NCBI GenBank assembly: GCA_050302475.1
Contig: JBNLBF010000006.1
Span: 62,001 to 126,000, forward strand
DNA: 64,000 nucleotides
Direction of reading: 5' to 3'
From: NORP23 sp050302475
GTDB lineage: Bacteria > Pseudomonadota > Alphaproteobacteria > Rhodobacterales > Rhodobacteraceae
Shown here: piece by piece, positions 45,539 to 53,980 of the stretch
Position numbering within the stretch: position 1 is the first letter of the stretch
Layout of the letters: each line of letters opens with the position of its first letter
Program-made: the position numbers and the translations under genes
The notes under the pieces: generated by a model
The model's database searches: none
What the model was told of the DNA's origin: nothing
The model's input: the letters and a program-made list of their open reading frames with translations, nothing else

Positions 45539-47511
45539 TCAGCGGGTACCGCGTTCGGAGCCTTGCGCCCGGGGGCAGCCACGCGGAAACGACGATCCGT
45601 CAGGCTGACCACTCCACCCAGCCCCATAATAATGGTTCCTATCCAGATCCAGTTTGCAAAGGGTTTAATATAGCTTCGCACCGCCCAGCCACCATCATCC
45701 TGTTGGTCGCCCAGTACAACATAGACGTCTCTCGTCAGGCTTTGGTTGATAGCAGCTTCTGTGGTTGGCATCGCCTCCACCGGATAGATGCGTTTCTCAG
45801 GGTGAAGGGTGGCGATTTCGCGGCCATCACTGATCAGGGTAAAGGTCCCCTGTTGCGCGACATAGTTCGGGCCACGCACCTGTTCGACCCCGTCGAAGCG
45901 GATGTCATATTGGCGCATGGTCAAAGTATCACCGACCTGCATGGTGCGGATGTCCTCCAGCTCCCACGCGGTGATCGTCGCGATGCCAAAGATCGTCAGA
46001 CCAAAGCCCATATGCGCAATCATCTTGCCCCAATCGCCGCCGGGCAGGTTTTTGGCGCGCCGCACACTCTCGCCCGCCGGCGCTTTGAACAGCTTGATGC
46101 GGGTGCCAAAATCGGCAAGTGCACCTGCCACAACCCATGTCGCCAGTGCGACGCCAATCGGGGCCAGCATCCGCCCCCCGGTTTGCAGCGCCCAGACGAC
46201 GGCGCCAAGCGTGACCGACAAAGCGACCACACCCCAAAGCGGCTGTGCGGCACGGGCCAGGTTCCCGCGTTTCCACGGGAGCAGCGCCCCAATCGGCAGG
46301 ATGACCGCCAGCGCAATCATGAACGGCGTAAAGGCAAGGTTGAAGAATGGAGCCCCGACAGAAATTTTCGCCCCCGTCGCCATTTCCGCCACGAGCGGCC
46401 AGATCGTGCCGACAAACACCACTGCCGCCGAAACCGTCAACAACAGGTTGTTCAGCACAAGCGCACTCTCGCGGCTGACCATGCCAAAAACGGCCGTGGT
46501 TTTCATCAGAGGCGCGCGGATCGCATAAAGCGTCAGCGCGCCACCAATCGCAACTGCGAGGATCAGCAGGATAAACACGCCCCTTTCGGGGTCATTTGCA
46601 AAAGCATGGACCGAAGTTATCACTCCCGAGCGCACGATAAATGTCCCGATCAGGCTGAAGGAGAATGCAAGGATCGCCAACAGGATCGTCCAGCTTTTCA
46701 GCGCGTCGCGCTTTTCCACTACGATTGCCGAATGCAGCAGGGCTGCGGCCACCAGCCATGGCATGAAGGACGCGTTTTCCACCGGGTCCCAGAACCACCA
46801 GCCGCCCCAGCCCAACTCGTAATAGGCCCACCAGCTGCCCAGCCCGATCCCGATCGTCAGGAACAGCCACGCCGCCAGCGTCCAGGGCCGCACCCAGCGC
46901 GCCCAGGCTGCGTCAACGCGACCCTCGATCAGGGCGGCCACCGCAAAGCTGAAGGCCATCGAAAGGCCAACATAGCCAAGGTAAAGAAACGGCGGGTGGA
47001 ACGCCAAACCGGGGTCCTGCAACAGGGGATTCAGCCCCTCCCCGTCCAACGGTGGCCTTGCCAGCCGCATGAACGGGTTGGAGGTAAACAGGATAAACGC
47101 GTAAAACGCCGCCCCGATCATCGCCTGCACGGACAGGACACGGGCCTTCAGGCTGGGCGGTAGGTTCCCGCCCCAGACAGCCACCATCGCCCCGAACAAC
47201 GCCAGAATGGACACCCACAACAGCATGGAACCTTCGTGGTTACCCCAAACCCCGGTGATTTTATAAAGCAGCGGTTTTGTCGAATGCGAGTTATTCGCGA
47301 CCAGCCACAGCGAAAAGTCGGAAGTCACAAACGCAACCGTCAGCATGGCAAAGGATATCCCCACCAGCACAAACTGTACTTGTGCTGCAGGTCCGGCGAT
47401 CCGCATCCAGTCGGACCAGCCTTTATGGGCCCCGATCAACGGCACGATAGCTTGTGCCAGTGCGACAATGAAGGCGAGGATGAGGGTAAAGTGGCCGAGC
47501 TCGGCAGTCAT
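45535..47511 (-). CDS. ccmF: Cytochrome c heme lyase subunit CcmF
   Basis: 658 residues with about 15 membrane spans. The WWD domain WGGWWFWDPVENASFMPW (about 230-247) and the conserved periplasmic histidines around it are intact, as is NNLLLTVSAAVVFVGTIWPL. It attaches heme from holo-CcmE to apocytochromes in the periplasm. It is coupled to ccmH and separated from the holin gene by 95 bp. Confidence 0.97.
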   Translation of the reverse strand: MTAELGHFTLILAFIVALAQAIVPLIGAHKGWSDWMRIAGPAAQVQFVLVGISFAMLTVAFVTSDFSLWLVANNSHSTKPLLYKITGVWGNHEGSMLLWVSILALFGAMVAVWGGNLPPSLKARVLSVQAMIGAAFYAFILFTSNPFMRLARPPLDGEGLNPLLQDPGLAFHPPFLYLGYVGLSMAFSFAVAALIEGRVDAAWARWVRPWTLAAWLFLTIGIGLGSWWAYYELGWGGWWFWDPVENASFMPWLVAAALLHSAIVVEKRDALKSWTILLAILAFSFSLIGTFIVRSGVITSVHAFANDPERGVFILLILAVAIGGALTLYAIRAPLMKTTAVFGMVSRESALVLNNLLLTVSAAVVFVGTIWPLVAEMATGAKISVGAPFFNLAFTPFMIALAVILPIGALLPWKRGNLARAAQPLWGVVALSVTLGAVVWALQTGGRMLAPIGVALATWVVAGALADFGTRIKLFKAPAGESVRRAKNLPGGDWGKMIAHMGFGLTIFGIATITAWELEDIRTMQVGDTLTMRQYDIRFDGVEQVRGPNYVAQQGTFTLISDGREIATLHPEKRIYPVEAMPTTEAAINQSLTRDVYVVLGDQQDDGGWAVRSYIKPFANWIWIGTIIMGLGGVVSLTDRRFRVAAPGRKAPNAVPAE

Positions 47512-47606
47512 ATTCGAATCCCTGATTTCGTTGCGCCATCATAGGGACCGAAACCAGGGATTCAAATTTCATTTATGTGATACAGCGCCGCAGCAGGCGC
47601 TGACCA

Positions 47607-48143
47607 TTAACGCTGGGTCTCCAGCCATGCGGCCAATGCGGCATTGTCGCTGGCATCCTCGGCTGGTGTGATCTCGACCACCTCAGCCGATTTGCCGGAT
47701 AATTGCGGCTGGTCCGGCAGGGTCGGGATTTGGATAACCGGCGCTTTCCCTTCGCGTGCGTAATGCAGCTCACGCGCGCCGAAATAGAAGGACACTACCG
47801 CCCCAAGTAACCACCAGAGCGGATCGGGCACATAAGCCAACCCCTGCATCCGGCCCGCAAAACTGGCGGGGTCAACCATTGCAAAGATGAACAAGCCAAT
47901 TGTCCCCAGTGCCAGAATGGGTCGCGGCAAACGGTTCACCCCGTTGATGAACCGGTCAAACGGCGAGGCACTGGCGTTCTGAAACTCTGCCCCATATTGT
48001 TGCAGCGAGGCCATCGCCTGCGCCCGATGCGCCAATTCGGCCTTGGTTTTGTTAACGGTAAAGACTTCGGCGACCGTCTCAACAGCGCCGCCAACATCCT
48101 GTGCGGCCTGTCCAAAACCCAGTAAACGTCCTAGCCACCCCAT
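47607..48143 (-). CDS. 3-TM holin-family protein
   Basis: 178 residues. The N-terminal half is polar and helical; two clear hydrophobic spans are at about 75-95 (PILALGTIGLFIFAMVDPASF) and 107-123 (DPLWWLLGAVVSFYFGARE), typical of the 3TM_holin family. The C terminus is long and acidic/proline-rich. It begins 13 bp inside the endolysin gene, with AAGGA eight bases before the ATG. Holins let endolysin cross the inner membrane. The same gene pair in Rhodobacter capsulatus is, from memory, needed for release of its gene transfer agent. Confidence 0.85.
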   Translation of the reverse strand: MGWLGRLLGFGQAAQDVGGAVETVAEVFTVNKTKAELAHRAQAMASLQQYGAEFQNASASPFDRFINGVNRLPRPILALGTIGLFIFAMVDPASFAGRMQGLAYVPDPLWWLLGAVVSFYFGARELHYAREGKAPVIQIPTLPDQPQLSGKSAEVVEITPAEDASDNAALAAWLETQR

Positions 48144-48745
48144 GCCGCGATCCTTTCTTGATGCTCCACGTCCCTCAGGTGGTATTGCGGCGAGATGAAT
48201 TCCTCCGCCCGACGTATCCAGCCGCCCTTGCCACCATCCCGACGCCGCGCATATTTGCGCGAAGCCGGACGGCGATCCGCCAGCGCGTAATAGAAATTGC
48301 GCCGCGCAATCCCATAGGCATCAACAAAATGATCGGGTGCGGCTTCGAACGCGGCAAGGGTTGCTGCGGTGGTCTGTGGCCCCAGAACACCGTCCACGCT
48401 AACAGCATAGCCGAACCGGTTCAGCAGGTTCTGCAGGATGGTAATCGCCCCGCTGCCCGCATTCACATACATGTCGAACACGCTTGCCTGCAGCGGTTCG
48501 GGCAGGCCGGCAATGCCGGGACGGGTGTAATAATGTTCCTTGTAAATCTCTGCTGCCTTTTCGCGGCTCAGCTGGCGGACATCGTTGACATCAACGTCAT
48601 TGTCGCCATCCACATCGACGCCCAAACGGCGCATTGTGTGGATTGTGACCCCGTGGTTCGTCGCCCCACCCGGGTCGTCGGGGTCGTTCACAAAACCCCC
48701 TTCTCGGCGCAAAATATCGCCGATTATGTCATCTACCGATGGCAT
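48131..48745 (-). CDS. GH108 N-acetylmuramidase endolysin with calcium-loop insert
   Basis: 204 residues. The catalytic motif REGGFVNDPDDPGGATNHGVT (Glu15) is that of glycoside hydrolase family 108; a peptidoglycan-binding domain (GYAVSVDGVLGPQTTAATL) follows. Inserted between them is DVDGDNDVDVNDV (residues 44-56), with Asp at positions 1, 3, 5, 9 and 12 of an EF-hand/dockerin-like loop, suggesting calcium binding. There is no signal peptide, as expected for a holin-dependent enzyme. AGGAG lies seven bases before the ATG. It interrupts the ccmE-ccmF order. Confidence 0.9.
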   Translation of the reverse strand: MPSVDDIIGDILRREGGFVNDPDDPGGATNHGVTIHTMRRLGVDVDGDNDVDVNDVRQLSREKAAEIYKEHYYTRPGIAGLPEPLQASVFDMYVNAGSGAITILQNLLNRFGYAVSVDGVLGPQTTAATLAAFEAAPDHFVDAYGIARRNFYYALADRRPASRKYARRRDGGKGGWIRRAEEFISPQYHLRDVEHQERIAAWGG

Positions 48746-48798
48746 AGCACTCTCCTAATGATTTCGTATGAAATGCGGCGGAGTGTGCCAGAAACCTG

Positions 48799-48813
48799 TT
48801 TAGATCACGTTAA
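48799..48813. promoter_or_regulatory. CtrA-like half-site pair upstream of the endolysin gene
   Basis: TTTA-GATCACG-TTAA matches the palindromic CtrA consensus TTAA-N7-TTAA in 7 of 8 positions with exact spacing. It is 54 bp upstream of the endolysin start and overlaps the ccmE stop codon. A 7/8 match is expected by chance several times in a window this size, so position and known biology carry most of the weight. Confidence 0.45.
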
Positions 48814-49256
48814 CTATCAGGGGGAGGCTCGTAGAGCCCCTCTTCCTTGAGGCTGTCAATTACCTCCTTGGGCATATATTCCTCGTCATGTTTGGCGAGG
48901 ATTTCGGTGGCGTAGAAAGTCCCGTCGCGCAAATGCCCAAGCGCGATGACGCCCTGCCCTTCGTCGAAAAGGTCGGGCAGAATACCGGTATAGCTGACCG
49001 GCACGGTTTCAGCATTGTCGGTGACAGTAAAGGTAATCGTCTCGCCTACGCCTTCGACAAGAGAGCCCACCTGAACCAGCCCACCAACACGGAAAAGCTC
49101 GTCCGGTCCCGGCGGCGCCTCGGCAACTTCGGACGGCGAACGGAAAAACTGGATGCCCTGCCTGAAGCCGAACCCGATCAGGGCAGCGGCCGCCACCAGC
49201 AGCACCATACCGACAATAATCAGCTGTATCCGGCGTTTTTTCTTCTGTCCGATCAT
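48810..49256 (-). CDS. ccmE: Heme chaperone CcmE
   Basis: ATG 49256 (AGGAAA seven bases upstream) gives 148 residues: a basic N terminus and one membrane span (about 10-30), then a periplasmic OB fold with the heme-attaching His123 in LAKHDEEYMP (H-x3-Y). It receives heme from CcmC and hands it to CcmF. Thirteen bases follow the YihY stop. Confidence 0.95.
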   Translation of the reverse strand: MIGQKKKRRIQLIIVGMVLLVAAAALIGFGFRQGIQFFRSPSEVAEAPPGPDELFRVGGLVQVGSLVEGVGETITFTVTDNAETVPVSYTGILPDLFDEGQGVIALGHLRDGTFYATEILAKHDEEYMPKEVIDSLKEEGLYEPPPDS

Positions 49257-49269
49257 GCGCGGTTTCCTA

Positions 49270-50118
49270 TCACATGCCTTGCGGCGCGTCGCTGCGGTCC
49301 TCGGCCGCATTCAGAACGGCATTGACCTCGGCCCCATAGATAATAGTGACACCGGTCAAATAAAAGAACAGAAGCGTCACAATCACGCCAGCCAGTGCGC
49401 CATAGGTAATCGCGTAAGACGGTGCAAAGGACAGATAGAGCGAAAATCCAAGCGCAACAATGATCCACAAACAGACGGAGATAATCACCCCCGGCCATGT
49501 CCGCTTCCCCCGGTTTCCACCGGCTGGCAGGATATTATGCATGATCAGTAGAAAAATGATGAAGGTCAGCAGCCCCAGCAGAAAGGTGATCCACACCGCG
49601 ACACCGGGAATGGTCACGTTGGTCCATTCGCTGGCGTAACTGAGCCAGATCGGCAGGAAAATAACCGAAATCCCAAGGATCGCCGCCACCAGCGCGCCCA
49701 AAAAGACGAAGCCGATCGATATGCTGCGGCGAATAACAAAATTCCGTTTATCATCAACGTTATAGGCCCGATCAAACGCAACGCGAAAGGCTTCGAAAAT
49801 ATTCGAAGCCACCCAGATCGTGATCAGAATCGAGAAGGTCAGGAACCCTTGTCCGCGTTCCTTCAGGACTTCCAGCAATACAGGTTCCAGTGTCTGAGCG
49901 ACGTGGGTCGGGGCGTAAAAGAACAGTGTGTCTATTGCCTGTTGCGAGCGTTCGGGACCGACGATGACCCCGGTCAGCCCAACGGCAAAGATCAGGAAGG
50001 GGAAAATGGCGAGCAGCCCCGAGAAGGCGATATAGCCCGCCATTGCAATACCGTCATCATCCTCGAATGCGTGATAAGCATCCCGCAGCGTACGATATGC
50101 CGACAGGATCAGCCTCAC
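49270..50118 (-). CDS. YihY/BrkB-family inner membrane protein
   Basis: 282 residues from GTG 50118, which overlaps the argC stop (GTGA). It has six spans, with family blocks AMAGYIAFSGLLAIFPFLIF, NIFEAFRVAFDRAYNV, LPAGGNRGKRTWPGVIIS and SYAITYGALAGVIVTLLFFYLTG. Once called RNase BN by error; its function is unknown. It sits between argC and ccmE. Confidence 0.92.
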   Translation of the reverse strand: MRLILSAYRTLRDAYHAFEDDDGIAMAGYIAFSGLLAIFPFLIFAVGLTGVIVGPERSQQAIDTLFFYAPTHVAQTLEPVLLEVLKERGQGFLTFSILITIWVASNIFEAFRVAFDRAYNVDDKRNFVIRRSISIGFVFLGALVAAILGISVIFLPIWLSYASEWTNVTIPGVAVWITFLLGLLTFIIFLLIMHNILPAGGNRGKRTWPGVIISVCLWIIVALGFSLYLSFAPSYAITYGALAGVIVTLLFFYLTGVTIIYGAEVNAVLNAAEDRSDAPQGM

Positions 50119-51149
50119 GGGAAGATCGGTGCTGACATCAGACCCTGTTCTTCCGGGAAACCCAACATCAGGTTAGCGTTCTGCAGCGCCTGCCCAGAAG
50201 AGCCCTTGCACAGGTTATCAAGCGTCGAAATCACCACGGCATTGCCGGAAACACGATCTGCGACAACGCCCAGATGGCAAAAGTTCGACCCCTGCGCATC
50301 TGACATTTTCGGCACAGTGCCGAAAGAAAGAACATTCATGAAAGGTTCATCCACATAAGCGTTTGTCAGGGTCGTGTGAATCTCCTCCGCCTCGCCTTTT
50401 ACGAAGCAGGTTGCATAGATTCCGCGATTGACTGGAACAAGGTTGGGAGAGAACATAATCTCCACTTTCCGCCCTGCCAGCAGGCTGAATTCCTGATCAA
50501 ACTCACCCAGATGGCGGTGATGTCCACCTAAGCTATAGCCGATAACATCTTGGGAACGCTCGGTAAAAAGCATATTTTCTTTGAGCGATCTACCCGCACC
50601 GGATATCCCGTTCTTCAAATCACAAATAATCGCATCGAGATCGATAACACCCGCCGAAATCAGTGGCCGCAGCGCAAATTGCACTGTTGCGGCGTTGCAC
50701 CCCGTTCCCGCCACCAAACGAGCATCCTTGATCTGATCCCGATAAAATTCTGTCAGGCCATAGACCGCTTCGGGCTGCAATTCCGGCGCATCATGTGGCC
50801 GTTTGTACCAGAACTCATAGGCTACTGGGTCCCGCAGTCGGAAATCAGCACCAAGATCGACGACTTTCACTGAATTCGGCAGCTCCTTCACAATCGCCTG
50901 ACTCAGACCATGTGGCAGCGCGCAAAACACCAGGTCGATTCCGGAAAAATCAATTTCTTCGATCGTTTGCAGGATTGGCAGATCGAGGTGGCGCAAATGT
51001 GGGAAAACCTCTGCCATCTGTTGTCCGGCCTTCCGGTCAGCAGACAACGCTGCGATTGTCATTCCGCCATGCGTGGCAATCAGGCGAACAAGCTCCGCGC
51101 CCGTGTAGCCGCTGGCACCAAGAATCGCGATATTCGGTTTTTTTGTCAT
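50115..51149 (-). CDS. argC: N-acetyl-gamma-glutamyl-phosphate reductase
   Basis: 344 residues. ArgC reduces N-acetylglutamyl phosphate with NADPH in arginine synthesis. It has IAILGASGYTGAELVRLIA at the N terminus and the catalytic cysteine in VAGTGCNAATVQ. The C-terminal domain includes VSGNAVVISTLDNLCKGSSGQALQN. It follows murI (48-bp gap) and is coupled to yihY. Confidence 0.96.
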   Translation of the reverse strand: MTKKPNIAILGASGYTGAELVRLIATHGGMTIAALSADRKAGQQMAEVFPHLRHLDLPILQTIEEIDFSGIDLVFCALPHGLSQAIVKELPNSVKVVDLGADFRLRDPVAYEFWYKRPHDAPELQPEAVYGLTEFYRDQIKDARLVAGTGCNAATVQFALRPLISAGVIDLDAIICDLKNGISGAGRSLKENMLFTERSQDVIGYSLGGHHRHLGEFDQEFSLLAGRKVEIMFSPNLVPVNRGIYATCFVKGEAEEIHTTLTNAYVDEPFMNVLSFGTVPKMSDAQGSNFCHLGVVADRVSGNAVVISTLDNLCKGSSGQALQNANLMLGFPEEQGLMSAPIFP

Positions 51150-51197
51150 GTCGTCACCTCTTTCGGGCGATGTAGGGGAAAATCAAAGTTTGTGCAA

Positions 51198-52007
51198 TCA
51201 GGCTGCGCGAAACGGCAGTTGTCGGCCGAGAAACAGTTCTGCGCGTCGTCCAGTCTCTACCGGATCACCTGTTGTCAGGTATGTCACGTCCCCTTCCCCG
51301 GCAAATTGCGGGCGACGGGTCAGGTAATCCGCCAGACTGTCCGCCACGATTTCGGGCTGAGACAGAACCCTCGTTCCTTCGGGAAGAGCCATGCGGAAAC
51401 GATCCGCGACCAACGGATAGTGCGTGCACCCCAAAACGGCAGCCTGTGGCGTTGGCAACTGCTCCAGCAGCGTTGCCACATGCCCATCTACCAGCGCGTG
51501 CGCCCCTTCCATATCCCCAGCCTCGATCGCGGGGACAAGGCCAACACAAGCCTCCGCCACAACCTCCACGTCCCGGGCGCGGAATTTGAGTTCGCGTTCA
51601 AACGCCCCGCTCGACACTGTCGCCGGCGTCGCGAATAGCGCGACATTGCGCAAGCCGGTATGTGTGGGCGGACCATTGTCCCCCCAGTCGCGGCGCGTGA
51701 GCTCTTCGATCATCGGGACGAACACGCCCAACACGCGCCGATCCCCTTTCAGCCAGTTCACCTGTAAATCGTGCAGCGCAACGGAAGACGCAGTGTTGCA
51801 GGCCAGGATCACCAGATCGCAACCTTCGGCAAACAACCTCTTAACCCCGGCAATCGTCAGGTCGTAAATCTGGTTCGCCGATTTGTCGCCATAAGGCGTA
51901 TTGGCATTGTCACCCAGATAAACAAACCCCTGCCCCGGCAATCGCTTTGTTGCGGCTTCCAGAACCGTGAGCCCACCAAGACCGCTGTCAAAAATTCCTA
52001 CCGGCAT
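51198..52007 (-). CDS. murI: Glutamate racemase
   Basis: 269 residues. MurI supplies D-glutamate for peptidoglycan. It has GIFDSGLGGLTVL at the N terminus, GDNANTPYGDKS, and the two catalytic cysteines in ILACNTASS (Cys70) and VLGCTHYPL. AAAGGAC precedes the ATG. Confidence 0.96.
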   Translation of the reverse strand: MPVGIFDSGLGGLTVLEAATKRLPGQGFVYLGDNANTPYGDKSANQIYDLTIAGVKRLFAEGCDLVILACNTASSVALHDLQVNWLKGDRRVLGVFVPMIEELTRRDWGDNGPPTHTGLRNVALFATPATVSSGAFERELKFRARDVEVVAEACVGLVPAIEAGDMEGAHALVDGHVATLLEQLPTPQAAVLGCTHYPLVADRFRMALPEGTRVLSQPEIVADSLADYLTRRPQFAGEGDVTYLTTGDPVETGRRAELFLGRQLPFRAA

Positions 52008-52028
52008 GTTGAAATGTCCTTTGTGCCC

Positions 52029-52724
52029 TCACAGTATTTCATAACCACCGACCTCGAAATCAAGTGAATAGGTTTCTTCTATAAAGCGTTTCCCGTCATC
52101 GAAGCCGTCGAACATCGTTTCGACTGATGCCGCAGGATCCCGCAATCCGGATTTCGCCGAGTAGAGCTGAAAGATCTGGTATAAATTCGTTGGCAGTTCA
52201 AGCTTTTCGCTGACTTTTGTCAGGTCTTCTTCAAAATGCTCGAACCGCACCAGAAAATCCGTCTCTGGTTTACCGTCAATCGCGTAAATATCCGACATAG
52301 CCAATCGCGGGTAAGACGGGTCAAACAACCAATCTCTGAAGTCCATGGTCACACCATATTTGCGGATATGCCAATAATACCGGCTTATTTCCCGGTCATA
52401 CGGGTTGCGGATTATCGAGAATTTGAAGAATGACGACCAGATATCCGCTGGCACCCGCGGCTTCAGTTCAGACGCCTTGGTATGATTGTAAAACCGACGT
52501 TTCGACAGGTAGACGGGACCGATCAGAGGCAAACGGAAAGACGGAATCCGGAAATTCTGAGGACCCCGAACGTACTCGGAATATCCGCCCTGCGCATGGC
52601 CGCGCTGAAACGGCGCAATAATATCTTTGGGTCCACAATAGTGGCACAAGGCAGATTCCAGACTGGTGCCCGCCACTTTATGGGTTTTCAGAAAGATGAA
52701 TTTGTAGTCGTAAGACAGAATCAT
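52029..52724 (-). CDS. Family 2 sulfotransferase (carbohydrate sulfotransferase-like)
   Basis: 231 residues. FIFLKTHKVAGTSLESAL (residues 9-26) is the 5'-phosphosulfate loop and SIIRNPYDREISRYYW (about 103-118) the 3'-phosphate-binding motif of PAPS-dependent Golgi-like sulfotransferases. No signal peptide, so it would act on cytoplasmic precursors of a surface glycan. The ribosome site is weak. It lies between murI and rpsI, with no glycan operon around it. Confidence 0.82.
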   Translation of the reverse strand: MILSYDYKFIFLKTHKVAGTSLESALCHYCGPKDIIAPFQRGHAQGGYSEYVRGPQNFRIPSFRLPLIGPVYLSKRRFYNHTKASELKPRVPADIWSSFFKFSIIRNPYDREISRYYWHIRKYGVTMDFRDWLFDPSYPRLAMSDIYAIDGKPETDFLVRFEHFEEDLTKVSEKLELPTNLYQIFQLYSAKSGLRDPAASVETMFDGFDDGKRFIEETYSLDFEVGGYEIL

Positions 52725-52749
52725 CGGATCAACAGTTTTGTTGCATCAT

Positions 52750-52781
52750 AAGAAAAGGGCCGGCGTCGCCGCCAGCCCTTT
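52750..52781 (-). terminator. Rho-independent terminator after rpsI
   Basis: On the minus strand AAAGGGCTGGCG and CGCCGGCCCTTT form a 12-bp stem (one G-T pair) with a 4-base loop, followed by TCTT. It ends the rplM-rpsI operon. Confidence 0.88.
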
Positions 52782-52804
52782 GCAATACTATGGCAACAAG
52801 CAGC

Positions 52805-53290
52805 TTAACGCTTGGAGAACTGGAACGAACGGCGGGCTTTGCGCTTACCGTATTTCTTACGTTCTACAACGCGGCTGTCGCGGGTCAGAAAACCAGCGGC
52901 TTTCAGCGGTGCGCGCAAGGACGGCTCGTACAGCTGCAACGCTTTCGAGATACCGTGCTTCACTGCACCGGCCTGACCGGACAGTCCGCCACCTTTGACG
53001 GTTGCCTGCACGTCGAATTCACCGTCAACACCAGCCACTTCAAACGGCTGGCGCAGAACCATCTGCAGCACCGGACGGGCAAAATAATTGTCCATCTCTT
53101 TGCCATTAACGGTTACCTTACCGGAGCCCGGCTTGATCCAGACACGGGCAACAGCGTCTTTACGCTTGCCGGTGGCATAGGAACGGCCAAGGTCGTCACG
53201 AACAGCTTCACGAACCGGCGCTTCGTCAACAACCGGGGCGTCTTCGACGACGTCTTTCAAGTCGTCGAGGGATTTGATTTCTTCAGCCAT
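52805..53290 (-). CDS. rpsI: 30S ribosomal protein S9
   Basis: ATG 53290 is nine bases after GGAG and two after the rplM stop. 161 residues: an acidic N-terminal extension of about 35 residues (alphaproteobacterial type) and then the S9 core from YATGKRKDAVARVWI to the very basic C-terminal tail RKKYGKRKARRSFQFSKR that reaches the ribosomal P site. Confidence 0.97.
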   Translation of the reverse strand: MAEEIKSLDDLKDVVEDAPVVDEAPVREAVRDDLGRSYATGKRKDAVARVWIKPGSGKVTVNGKEMDNYFARPVLQMVLRQPFEVAGVDGEFDVQATVKGGGLSGQAGAVKHGISKALQLYEPSLRAPLKAAGFLTRDSRVVERKKYGKRKARRSFQFSKR

Positions 53291-53292
53291 GA

Positions 53293-53757
53293 TCACGCAC
53301 TCCGCGTATTTTTCGGGTTCATGGATTTTACATCCAGAACCTCGGGGTTTTGGGCTTCATGCGGATGCGCAGCACCAGCATAGACGCGCAGATTGGTCAT
53401 CTGCTGTTTGGACAGCGGACCACCCGGCAGCATGCGCTGCACGGCTTTGGTCACAACGCGCTCGGGATATTTGCCTTCCAGCAGCTCGCCAGCGGTGCGG
53501 GACTTGATGCCACCTGGGTGGCCGGTGTGCCAGTAGTAATTCTTGTCAGCACGTTTGTTGCCGGTCAGCTGAATTTTCTCCGCATTGATGATGATGACAT
53601 TGTCACCCATATCCATATGCGGTGTAAAAGTCGCCTTATGCTTTCCGCGCAGGCGGTTGGCGACGATCGAGGCAAGACGGCCCAGTACGACGCCTTCGGC
53701 GTCGATGATGATCCATTTCTTGTCGATGTCAGCCGGTTTGGCAGAATAGGTTTTCAT
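53293..53757 (-). CDS. rplM: 50S ribosomal protein L13
   Basis: ATG 53757 gives 154 residues, the usual length. Conserved parts are MKTYSAKPADIDKKW, VVLGRLASIVANRLRGK, GDNVIIINAEKI and HTGHPGGIKSRTAGELL. It is first in the rplM-rpsI operon; L13 represses this operon in E. coli, but I cannot define an operator in the 223-bp leader. Confidence 0.97.
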   Translation of the reverse strand: MKTYSAKPADIDKKWIIIDAEGVVLGRLASIVANRLRGKHKATFTPHMDMGDNVIIINAEKIQLTGNKRADKNYYWHTGHPGGIKSRTAGELLEGKYPERVVTKAVQRMLPGGPLSKQQMTNLRVYAGAAHPHEAQNPEVLDVKSMNPKNTRSA

Positions 53758-53980
53758 TTTCCGATCCATTTCGACAGGTTTAAGGCGGGCTTCGTGGCCC
53801 GCCGGAATTTGATGTGGGGGTTTTAGCGATTTATTTGGGCGCGTCAACGGGCGTTGGTGGTAATTTGTGTATTGAAAACAATGCTTTAAAAATTAGGTAT
53901 TATTTTACCCCACATATTCAAGCCAAAATGACAGCGCCTGACCCTAAGTGGTGCGGGTCAACACATGCCGACGTGACCAA
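53758..53980. other. rplM leader / ctaA downstream spacer
   Basis: The largest spacer in the window (223 bp). It contains an AT-rich stretch (about 53860-53925) suited to the rplM promoter and an inverted repeat TGACCC/GGGTCA (about 53939-53960) without T-run just past the ctaA stop. No RNA gene or small ORF with a ribosome site was seen. Confidence 0.5.

Noticed and set aside
45703..47163. A 486-codon open frame on the plus strand
   Set aside because: Antisense to ccmF; the product is very rich in Arg, Gln and His with no fold-like pattern, a shadow of a membrane-protein gene.
47607..48745. Endolysin/holin pair considered as prophage remnant
   Set aside because: No integrase, capsid, tail or att-like repeats are present, and both genes are intact and embedded in a ccm cluster.
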